This document shows, one piece after another, positions 58,516 to 64,000 of a stretch of 64,000 bases of DNA. How positions within the stretch are numbered: the first letter of the stretch is position 1; the number at the start of each line of letters is the position of its first letter. The position numbers were made by a program, and so were the translations under genes. This DNA comes from a virus: the IMG/VR virus record IMGVR_UViG_3300028844_001770, positions 1-64,000 of that record. The stretch is one strand, 5' to 3'. Below the pieces are notes generated by a model. The model saw nothing but the letters and a program-made list of their open reading frames with translations, did no database searches and had not been told where the DNA came from.

Positions 58516-59133
58516 TTAGGGTCCTGCTTGTTCTTCTGTTAACGGACCATAAACTACTGGTCGCTGTACGGCTTCACCATTAACTACCGTTTCTAAACTA
58601 GGTCTGCTAGGATTTGGGTCGATACTTTGTGCGGGTGTATAATTTACACCTTCTCCACCACTGCCACCTCGTTTCTCTTCAGGTTCAGACAAGTCCATCA
58701 TAGGAGTGAACACATACGAATTTGATTCACCATTATTTGATTCTGTCTCTTCAAACTTTCCTTGAGCCAGAGATGAACCAACCATTTTTTGTAATTCTTT
58801 CATCTTCTTTTTATTCTCTTCAGTCCAGTCAATCTTGTGTAGAACTGGAACTCCATCTCTTTTCAGAACTACATATATCCAGGGCTTATTATCATTTACC
58901 CACATAACTTCTACTTCTTTTTCTGGTAATCCATAAACTGGCATACCTTGTAGAACTTTAATACCTTGCCAAGTCATACTTGCCATTATAAGTGCTAATG
59001 GAATAATGATGAACGTGTATAGTTTGTTTGCTTTACTTTGAATTAATGCATATAAACATACCAAAATTAGTGCAAATAATCCTAGTACATATAATAAAAT
59101 TAACGTATCAACAGTGAATTCAGTCCAAAACAT
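58516..59133 (-). CDS. Two-TM envelope protein with disordered periplasmic tail, 205 aa
   Basis: Two membrane helices (TLILLYVLGLFALILVCLYAL and LYTFIIIPLALIMASMTW). A short folded domain follows (EVEVMWVNDNKPWIYVVLKRDG...), then a Gly/Glu/Pro-rich tail. Periplasmic orientation is inferred. Co-transcribed with the TolQ/TolR-like pair. Not recognised. It might be a third subunit of the motor complex, replacing TolA/TonB-type components. Confidence 0.6.
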   Translation of the reverse strand: MFWTEFTVDTLILLYVLGLFALILVCLYALIQSKANKLYTFIIIPLALIMASMTWQGIKVLQGMPVYGLPEKEVEVMWVNDNKPWIYVVLKRDGVPVLHKIDWTEENKKKMKELQKMVGSSLAQGKFEETESNNGESNSYVFTPMMDLSEPEEKRGGSGGEGVNYTPAQSIDPNPSRPSLETVVNGEAVQRPVVYGPLTEEQAGP

Positions 59134-59144
59134 CCATAATCTCC

Positions 59145-59783
59145 TTAGTTGTTATTCTCGTGTAGTCCAGAAGCATCACTTATATGAGTTCTATTTTTAG
59201 CACCCACTACAATCTTGTCACTCATCCAGACATCAGTTACTACACCTTCTTCATCTAGTGTAAAACCTGGAAGTCTAACTATTTCACCTCGTTTATTCAA
59301 CTTGCCTTGCATAACATAAACTTCTCTATAAGGATTGACATCTAGTAGTGTTAATGTATATTTAGTTGGGCCAGTTTTAGTGTTCTTACTGTATACGTGT
59401 ATGTTGATGTAATAATCGCCTGGTGCTATGCCACGCATACTTACAACCTCACGATTCAACTTTATAATTATTCTTTCGCCATCAATCCACATATAATCTG
59501 ATGTTGCGCCTAAATCATCTCTATCTAGGTGCATAACTCCATTTGTTTTGTTTTGAAAAGATATTGGTACGCCCGTTGGACCTTGTACCCAGATATCTAT
59601 ATCATCACCTACTTCATCATCCCATTCTAATGTAATGAGAATCTCTGCTTTTGCTGGAATATCTGATTTCTTTGTAATTGGGTTGATTAGTAGAAGTGCT
59701 AATACGAATAAAACTACAAAACCTAAAAGTGCGTTAAACAATACATCATTGAACGATAGGTTAGAACCGTATCGATTAGACAT
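59145..59783 (-). CDS. TolR/ExbD/MotB-like protein with DUF2135-like periplasmic domain
   Basis: 212 residues. The N-terminal LSFNDVLFNALLGFVVLFVLALL (9-31) has the single helix with an embedded Asp (Asp13) seen in ExbD/TolR/MotB proton-channel partners. The periplasmic part, ITLEWDDEVGDDIDIWVQGP then MHLDRDD, resembles a DUF2135/YfaP-like beta domain instead of the usual TolR domain. It directly follows the TolQ-like gene, one base apart. It would couple proton flow to some envelope task. The fusion is unusual. Confidence 0.68.
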   Translation of the reverse strand: MSNRYGSNLSFNDVLFNALLGFVVLFVLALLLINPITKKSDIPAKAEILITLEWDDEVGDDIDIWVQGPTGVPISFQNKTNGVMHLDRDDLGATSDYMWIDGERIIIKLNREVVSMRGIAPGDYYINIHVYSKNTKTGPTKYTLTLLDVNPYREVYVMQGKLNKRGEIVRLPGFTLDEEGVVTDVWMSDKIVVGAKNRTHISDASGLHENNN

Positions 59784-60224
59784 TTATTCACCCTCTCCAA
59801 TCATTAATTGCGTTCTTAAAGAAACTGAAACAATTAATCCTGTTAGAGTTGTTAATAATGCAGTTGCCATACCTTTTGCTAATTGGCCGATTACGTTTTT
59901 CATACCTTCTACGTCAGTTGGGTCTATAGATTCGAGATTTGAACCACCTAGCATTAAGATGAAACCTAAAACTGTTCCCATCATACCAATTGCCATACAA
60001 GTTTCGGCAATGAACCAAAACTTTTCATTGTTAGAATTTATTTTTCTACCCATCTTATATCCAATTCTAGCACTCGTAAGTAACCAAATACCAAGTAAGA
60101 CAAAACTTATATATGTTTGGTCATTGTTTAGTATGTATGTGTGTAAGTCGTAGGTATATCCTGCGCCTAGAATTATTAATTGAAGGACGAAAAATAGCCA
60201 CCATTGTAGAAATGATTTAGTCAT
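59784..60224 (-). CDS. MotA/TolQ/ExbB-like proton-channel protein
   Basis: 146 residues with four membrane segments. FIAETCMAIGMMGTVLGFILML (about 70-91) and ATALLTTLTGLIVSVSLRTQL (about 119-139) match the two conserved core helices of ExbB/TolQ/MotA (G-x-x-G-T-V-x-G, and the A-L-x-T-T-x-x-G helix). It is compact, without the large cytoplasmic loop of TolQ. First gene of the late operon behind the GATAAATAC site at 60263. A proton channel with the next gene is likely. Confidence 0.8.
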   Translation of the reverse strand: MTKSFLQWWLFFVLQLIILGAGYTYDLHTYILNNDQTYISFVLLGIWLLTSARIGYKMGRKINSNNEKFWFIAETCMAIGMMGTVLGFILMLGGSNLESIDPTDVEGMKNVIGQLAKGMATALLTTLTGLIVSVSLRTQLMIGEGE

Positions 60225-60262
60225 GGTTTACTCTCCCATTGTTTTCGTATTTGTCTAACAAG

Positions 60263-60270
60263 TATTTATC
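60263..60270 (-). promoter_or_regulatory. Late promoter GATAAATA (envelope operon)
   Basis: GATAAATAC on the minus strand, 38 bases before the TolQ-like start. Confidence 0.75.
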
Positions 60271-60284
60271 TAATTAACGCCAAA

Positions 60285-60311
60285 CAAAAAAGCCCGTCAT
60301 TAAGACGGGCT
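60285..60311 (-). terminator. Rho-independent terminator of the porin-like gene
   Basis: AGCCCGTC/GACGGGCT perfect eight-pair stem (60291-60298 and 60304-60311), five-base loop, followed by TTTTTTG on the minus strand. The upstream flank is AAA-rich as well, so it may work in both directions. Confidence 0.92.
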
Positions 60312-60343
60312 TTAAAAGTAATATTACTGTAAATGAATAAACA

Positions 60344-61171
60344 TTAGAAAGTAAGTTTTACTCCAACTGAAACTTCGTCTGCACCGTTTTCAACCTTATC
60401 GTATGAATAGGTCATAATACCACGCTTCAATGCAACAGTATATGTATTAGTAGCATTTAGTTCAACTACTTTAGCAGAAAGGTCACCATAAGCAACTTTA
60501 AGTCCTCTAACATCTGTGCCGTTTGTAGCACCTGTCATTGTACCTAACAATGCATGTTTGTTATCTCCAGTTTTAGTAACACTTGCATCACCGACTGATG
60601 CATTTGCTACTGAAACAGTGATATCCATGATATCTAAACCTGCATCCATGATTTGGTTAGTTCCAGTTGCTGTCTTTTGGTATGAACCACCTAAGTCAAC
60701 ACCTGCAACATTCATACCAGCACTTAGAAGTCTATCAGAATCTAAGACATCTTCACCTGCTATGCTTAATGGTCCAACGTCAGTGCTTAAACCAATCTCT
60801 GTAGATTTGTTTGCACCAGAAGGACTATATGCTGAAACAGTAACGTTTGCAATTGTAGTTGACGCTTTCATTCCCATTTCACCATCTACTTTACCAAGTC
60901 TAAGGTCAATTGAAGAAATTGATGTGTCAAGGTACAAGTCACCAACAGTTCCAGTTTCATCAACTTTTGCTGTAATTTCACCAACCTCAGAAGCCATACC
61001 TACAACAAGTTCAACTTCTTGTGTATATGTACCTGAGTCAGTAATAGTGCCTTCGTATGTACCAGAAACTGATACGCCTGATTGCGTAACTGCTTCGGTA
61101 TCTGCAAATGCGGCGAATGGCGTTGCTAACAAAGCCGTACCCACAATTGCTGTTCTTAATAAAGTATTCAT
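60344..61171 (-). CDS. Secreted porin-like outer-membrane beta-barrel
   Basis: 275 residues. A signal peptide (MNTLLRTAIVGTALLATPFA, cleavage after AFA at 23) is followed by alternating polar/hydrophobic strands throughout, rich in Gly, Thr, Val, Ser, with few Cys. It ends EVSVGVKLTF; a C-terminal Phe is the Bam recognition signal of outer-membrane proteins. Lengths of alphaproteobacterial porins are similar or larger. It has its own promoter, hairpin leader and terminator. Role could be receptor masking, superinfection exclusion or nutrient entry. Inference. Confidence 0.75.
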   Translation of the reverse strand: MNTLLRTAIVGTALLATPFAAFADTEAVTQSGVSVSGTYEGTITDSGTYTQEVELVVGMASEVGEITAKVDETGTVGDLYLDTSISSIDLRLGKVDGEMGMKASTTIANVTVSAYSPSGANKSTEIGLSTDVGPLSIAGEDVLDSDRLLSAGMNVAGVDLGGSYQKTATGTNQIMDAGLDIMDITVSVANASVGDASVTKTGDNKHALLGTMTGATNGTDVRGLKVAYGDLSAKVVELNATNTYTVALKRGIMTYSYDKVENGADEVSVGVKLTF

Positions 61172-61251
61172 AATTCTCCTATAGTTGTTTGAAATACATT
61201 AAGTCGATTCTCTTTTTATATGTGAGCAGAATCTTTCTCGTTATATAAACC

Positions 61252-61281
61252 GAGGCCATCACGCCTTCGCATGATAACCTC
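61252..61281 (-). promoter_or_regulatory. Strong 5' UTR hairpin before the porin-like gene
   Basis: Minus-strand RNA GAGG-uu-AUCAUGC-gaag-GCGUGAU-gg-CCUC: seven plus four base pairs closed by a GAAG loop, some 5 bases from the predicted 5' end. It is likely an mRNA stabiliser (as for ompA) or a regulatory switch. Confidence 0.7.
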
Positions 61282-61292
61282 AATTATTATTA

Positions 61293-61322
61293 ATTATAAC
61301 ATGTTATTTATATAAGAGTCAA
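61293..61322 (-). promoter_or_regulatory. Sigma70-type promoter of the porin-like gene
   Basis: TTGACT (61317-61322), 18-base spacer, TATAAT (61293-61298). It leaves a leader of about 115 bases that contains the hairpin. Confidence 0.65.
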
Positions 61323-61377
61323 CCCTAAAGTTGTGTTTTTTTGATAAAAATGTACAATTTGTAACAAATTGTTACAT

Positions 61378-61698
61378 TTATGCTGAAAAACTTGAGCCAC
61401 AACCACAAGAGGTACTTGCAGATGGGTTATCTATTGTGAATCGTTCGCCTTCCAGACTGCGAACAAAGTCTATTGTTGCTTCGCTAAGATACATGATGCT
61501 CATGCTATCTACAACTAATTTAACTTCATTTGTTTCGATAACAGTATCATCACCTGCGATATCATTTTCAAAACCAAATCCGTAACTAAAACCGTGACAT
61601 CCGCCACCTTGAACAAACACTCTCAATGCTTGAGCATTTTGTTCATCTTCTGACATAATTTCTTTGACACGTTCTGCCGCATTCTCTGTAAAAATCAT
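61378..61698 (-). CDS. A-type Fe-S carrier (IscA/ErpA), complete
   Basis: 106 residues. MIFTENAAERVKEIMSEDEQ opens the fold; VQGGGCHGFSYGFGFE holds Cys34, and ASTSCGCGSSFS holds Cys98 and Cys100. This C-x63-C-x-C triad ligates Fe or a 2Fe-2S/4Fe-4S cluster. Length is typical for ErpA/IscA. It is 11 bases from the HscB-like gene, and both probably use the promoter at 62274. The family is certain; which apo-proteins it serves is not known, but the radical SAM enzymes of the other arm are candidates. Confidence 0.95.
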   Translation of the reverse strand: MIFTENAAERVKEIMSEDEQNAQALRVFVQGGGCHGFSYGFGFENDIAGDDTVIETNEVKLVVDSMSIMYLSEATIDFVRSLEGERFTIDNPSASTSCGCGSSFSA

Positions 61699-61709
61699 TT
61701 TATTCCTCT

Positions 61710-62249
61710 CTATTGGTCAAATACACCGTGATGTATTCCTTGTTCTACTTCGTGTTTTTTACTTGATGCCTCTTCATGTAGATGAGATATCTCATAAAAT
61801 CTATTGATTAATCCAATCGCAGTTTTGTAATTTTTATATGTATCAATACTCTCTTCAATTTGTTCTATAATAAAGTTAGTATGACCTTTTAATTCAAAAA
61901 TGAAATTCTCAAGTTCATATTGTGCGTTTGCTCTAGTAAGTTGAATTCTTAAATCAGATATAAAACTCAAATCTTCTGCTGTAGTGCCGTCTCTGAAATC
62001 CCATTCATGTCCGTTTGTTTCTAAAATATATCTTGCTCTTAGAATTGGGTCAACTAATGTGTTGAAGGCTCTGTGTGCAAATTCTTTATGGTCTCTGCCA
62101 ATAAACGAGTTATCATCTTTTAAGATATTTAGAATCTTTTTATAATGCGTAGAAAGACTTCGGACACTAGTTCCTTGTTTTTCTTCGACACCAAAGAATT
62201 TAAAATAATTCTTTTCATCTAAATTGTATAATCGTTTTGTTCCTGACAT
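61710..62249 (-). CDS. HscB-like J-domain co-chaperone lacking the HPD motif
   Basis: 179 residues. NYFKFFGVEEKQG, STHYKKILNIL and AHRAFNTLVDPILRARYILE follow HscB order (LFGL...; INQAWQTLRHPLMRAEYLL in E. coli). The C-terminal three-helix region (FISDLRIQLTRANAQYELEN...) fits the IscU-binding domain. The His-Pro-Asp motif that should follow the second J-domain helix (HPDK in E. coli) is replaced by LKDDNS. It therefore should not stimulate an Hsp70. It may bind IscU or another partner only. Family match fairly strong. Confidence 0.7.
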   Translation of the reverse strand: MSGTKRLYNLDEKNYFKFFGVEEKQGTSVRSLSTHYKKILNILKDDNSFIGRDHKEFAHRAFNTLVDPILRARYILETNGHEWDFRDGTTAEDLSFISDLRIQLTRANAQYELENFIFELKGHTNFIIEQIEESIDTYKNYKTAIGLINRFYEISHLHEEASSKKHEVEQGIHHGVFDQ

Positions 62250-62273
62250 AATTCTCTACCTACTTACTATAAT

Positions 62274-62302
62274 ATAGTACACTGTTCTATTGTATAAGTC
62301 AA
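62274..62302 (-). promoter_or_regulatory. Sigma70-type promoter of the Fe-S unit
   Basis: TTGACT (62297-62302), 17-base spacer, TACTAT (62274-62279). The leader to the ATG at 62249 is about 18 bases. Confidence 0.55.
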
Positions 62303-62307
62303 GTGCT

Positions 62308-62781
62308 TTATTGAATATTTTTCAATTTATCTGTTAATTGCTGATAAGGACGAAGTCTCGGGTCAGTTTTATCAGATTCGTTGAATTCCAGACCATATCT
62401 CCAGCCATTATCTACTTTTTCTGACATCCATCTGTTGTGTTTCATAACAGTTAAATCAACTTCTGTTTCATTTTCTGGTAAAAGATAATCTTCAGTAGTT
62501 GTTATTTCCATGATAAAATCTTCATCTGTCCAGTCTGTTATAAGACCTAAAATAACTTCTGCCTCTGGCTCAGTCACACCTCGATTTAATCTAAAATCAT
62601 AGATATGTTCATACATTGCTTCATCACCCATATGATAAATTACTGCTGTTCCGTCTTCTAAAGGTTGAAATATGTTTACAATCGCTTTTTTAAGAACGAC
62701 AATGATGCCACGGACGTCAGATTTATCTAACTCCTTAGTCATTTTTAGTCTGATATGGTATTTGAAATTACTTTTGTTCAT
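62308..62781 (-). CDS. RyR-domain protein, 157 aa
   Basis: The C-terminal about 45 residues, HNRWMSEKVDNGWRYGLEFN and then SDKTDPRLRPYQQLTDKLKN, match the RyR repeat signature (H..W...K...GW.YG...D...K.HP.L.PY..L). The N-terminal 110 form an unrecognised alpha/beta region (GIIVVLKKAIVNIFQPLEDG). RyR domains occur in bacterial and phage proteins; ligand is often unclear. It is one base from the next small membrane gene. Confidence 0.7.
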   Translation of the reverse strand: MNKSNFKYHIRLKMTKELDKSDVRGIIVVLKKAIVNIFQPLEDGTAVIYHMGDEAMYEHIYDFRLNRGVTEPEAEVILGLITDWTDEDFIMEITTTEDYLLPENETEVDLTVMKHNRWMSEKVDNGWRYGLEFNESDKTDPRLRPYQQLTDKLKNIQ

Positions 62782-62782
62782 T

Positions 62783-63079
62783 TTACTGTACTTGATTTTC
62801 TCGTTTATCGGATGCTTTCATAGTTGTGCTTGTAACTTGTAGTTCTTCATACTTAGTTGAACTTGAATTAACGTATAAACCGAACCATGCCGCACCAGAA
62901 CCTACTAGAACTGATACTAATCCTGCTTGTTGAGAGTTTGGCTCTGGTAATAGCATAAACCATTGAACTACATCATATAAAAGATAGATGTACATAGAGA
63001 TAAATGCTCTAGGAAAGAGTCTCCATCTGCTAAAATATTCTGGTGCTATGTGAAGCCAGTGTGCTGTTTTTGATTTCAT
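62783..63079 (-). CDS. Small two-TM membrane protein, 98 aa
   Basis: Basic N-terminus (KSKTAHWLHIAPEYFSRWRL), then FISMYIYLLYDVVQWFMLL and AGLVSVLVGSGAAWFGLYVN as two membrane helices, and a polar tail. It resembles small proteins found near tail-fibre genes of T4-like marine phages, some annotated as holin-like. No named family is certain. It follows a late promoter at 63108. Confidence 0.55.
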   Translation of the reverse strand: MKSKTAHWLHIAPEYFSRWRLFPRAFISMYIYLLYDVVQWFMLLPEPNSQQAGLVSVLVGSGAAWFGLYVNSSSTKYEELQVTSTTMKASDKRENQVQ

Positions 63080-63107
63080 GTCTAATACTCGGTTACTTTT
63101 CTATATG

Positions 63108-63115
63108 TATTTATC
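63108..63115 (-). promoter_or_regulatory. Late promoter GATAAATA
   Basis: GATAAATAC on the minus strand, 28 bases before the ATG at 63079, after the fibre-like gene. Confidence 0.7.
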
Positions 63116-63168
63116 TTTTAAAAATGCGAATATTCCGACTCGCACTAAGATAAATTGATAAAAGAGAG

Positions 63169-64000
63169 TTAGACGTAGGTTACTGTGACTTTGATATCGC
63201 CTGCAGTTGCACCGTAATGTGCGAATGAACATTTAATTTCTAGTTCAGTTGCTCCGGCATAATGATAGTCTGGATTAGTTACATATGAACCTGTTGTTTC
63301 AATGTCATTTTCGTAATCAGACATAAATCTATCTGTATCTGATTGAACACCCACTATTAATGATGGTGTGCCACCTGTATGGCCAGATACGGCAGTTGTA
63401 CATTCTATGAGAACGCTTAATACCCTTGAGTTGCTACTAATTCTGCCTAATGTAATTGTAGATGTGTTACCGAAACCACCAACTGGCGTAGTAAATGTGT
63501 GTGATAATGAGTTAGCATCTGTAGCCGCACTATCTTCATTAGCAAGTAATACCCAAGCACCACCAGAACGAAGATATAATGCCCATTCACTTTCGCCTGA
63601 GTCTAGTACGTGAACTTGGTCACCTGTAAGAGCCGAGGTGTTAAGAGCATCTCTTGCCGCAATATTGGCTACAACTGTAATACCACCGGCAGAACGAATA
63701 CCCTTTTCAACATTTAGACCTAGAGCATATGAACCAGAGTGACCTGACATAATACCAAAGTCTGTTGTAGGAGTGCCAACTTTATCAGTTAGAATAATTT
63801 CACCACCATCGTCTCGTGTTAATTTAAGAGTTGAACCTGTTGCCGCTGAATATGATGTTCCTAATGATGCGATTGAACTATTACCAGCAAAGTCATTACC
63901 ATTACTATCTGATGTTCCATTTACAATTGCAAATGCAGTACCCAGTGAATGTGTGATTACTAGATTACCAGATGAATGACTTGCTGTAATATTTGGAATA
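63169..64000 (-). CDS. Fibre-like structural protein, C-terminal part, cut by window edge
   Basis: The frame is open to the right edge (277 codons visible, no start), so this is the C-terminal part of a longer protein. Upstream residues (ITASHSSGNLVITHSLGTAF and GNDFAGNSSIASLGTSYSAA) and the rest are Gly/Ser/Thr-rich with repeated strands, typical of tail fibre or other trimeric surface proteins. It ends HYGATAGDIKVTVTYV. The ATG at 63750 is internal. Likely part of the virion surface; exact role is unknown. Confidence 0.75.
   Translation of the reverse strand, partial: IPNITASHSSGNLVITHSLGTAFAIVNGTSDSNGNDFAGNSSIASLGTSYSAATGSTLKLTRDDGGEIILTDKVGTPTTDFGIMSGHSGSYALGLNVEKGIRSAGGITVVANIAARDALNTSALTGDQVHVLDSGESEWALYLRSGGAWVLLANEDSAATDANSLSHTFTTPVGGFGNTSTITLGRISSNSRVLSVLIECTTAVSGHTGGTPSLIVGVQSDTDRFMSDYENDIETTGSYVTNPDYHYAGATELEIKCSFAHYGATAGDIKVTVTYV

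Noticed and set aside
60516-61184. A 222-codon rightward open frame opposite the porin-like gene
   Set aside because: Mirror of a Thr/Ser/Val-rich coding strand; no ribosome site or recognisable domain, and the leftward gene has promoter, signal peptide and terminator.

Overview
The window is AT-rich, very tightly packed viral DNA. It reads as part of the genome of a T4-like marine myovirus with an alphaproteobacterial host, probably SAR11/Pelagibacter or a relative. The phage assignment rests on a T4-type replication set (family B polymerase gp43, sliding clamp gp45, an RNase H-type flap nuclease and a DsbA-like DNA-binding protein) and on repeated copies of a T4-like late promoter, GATAAATAC or TATAAATAC. 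A fibre-like structural protein runs off the right edge. The host suggestion is inference from composition, the DUF1127 and YdcH-type genes and similarity in style to known pelagiphages; nothing here proves it.

Layout. Bases 1-25379 are transcribed rightwards. This arm holds an IscA-type protein, SGNH-like proteins, a NodU-type carbamoyltransferase, a giant repeat protein built from glycosyltransferase-A-like units, two methyltransferase-like proteins and an exceptional block of nine radical SAM proteins (8.8-22.5 kb). ThyX, two QueC-like PP-loop proteins, a zinc-finger protein and a 2OG-Fe(II) oxygenase are interleaved with that block. The arm ends with small proteins, a cytidylyltransferase-like enzyme and a gene for ribosomal protein bL33. 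From 25388 to the right edge everything is transcribed leftwards, so the two arms converge near 25.38 kb.

The left part of the leftward arm (25-47 kb) looks early/middle. It carries DHFR with an SSB-like C-terminal tip, HNH endonuclease, a PiT-like transporter, a MoxR/VWA pair, a MESH1-like HD hydrolase, a cluster with two AMP-ligase-like genes, a phosphomannomutase-like HAD protein, flap nuclease, MetK, APRT, clamp, DNA methyltransferase and polymerase. Several of these genes sit behind near-consensus sigma70 promoters of one stereotyped form (AAAACTTGACA, 16-17 bp, TATAAT) whose -35 box overlaps or abuts the stop codon of the preceding gene.

The right part (47-64 kb) looks late. It has a block of proteins sharing a short N-terminal peptide that resembles the T4 capsid-targeting/gp21-cleavage signal. 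Next comes an envelope operon with TolQ/ExbB-like and TolR/MotB-like proteins, a periplasmic ClpP-fold protein, an SbmA/BacA-like transporter and a holin-like protein. These are followed by a secreted porin-like protein, a second IscA-type protein with an HscB-like protein, a RyR-domain protein and the fibre fragment.

Working together. MetK would supply SAM for the radical SAM and methyltransferase enzymes, IscA/HscB-like proteins could help load their Fe-S clusters, and APRT could salvage adenine released from SAM by-products. ThyX and DHFR feed thymidylate synthesis, and the DHFR tail may dock it at the replisome. The substrate of the radical SAM block is not evident from sequence and is the largest open question. 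No search or alignment was run; all family calls are by reading motifs.
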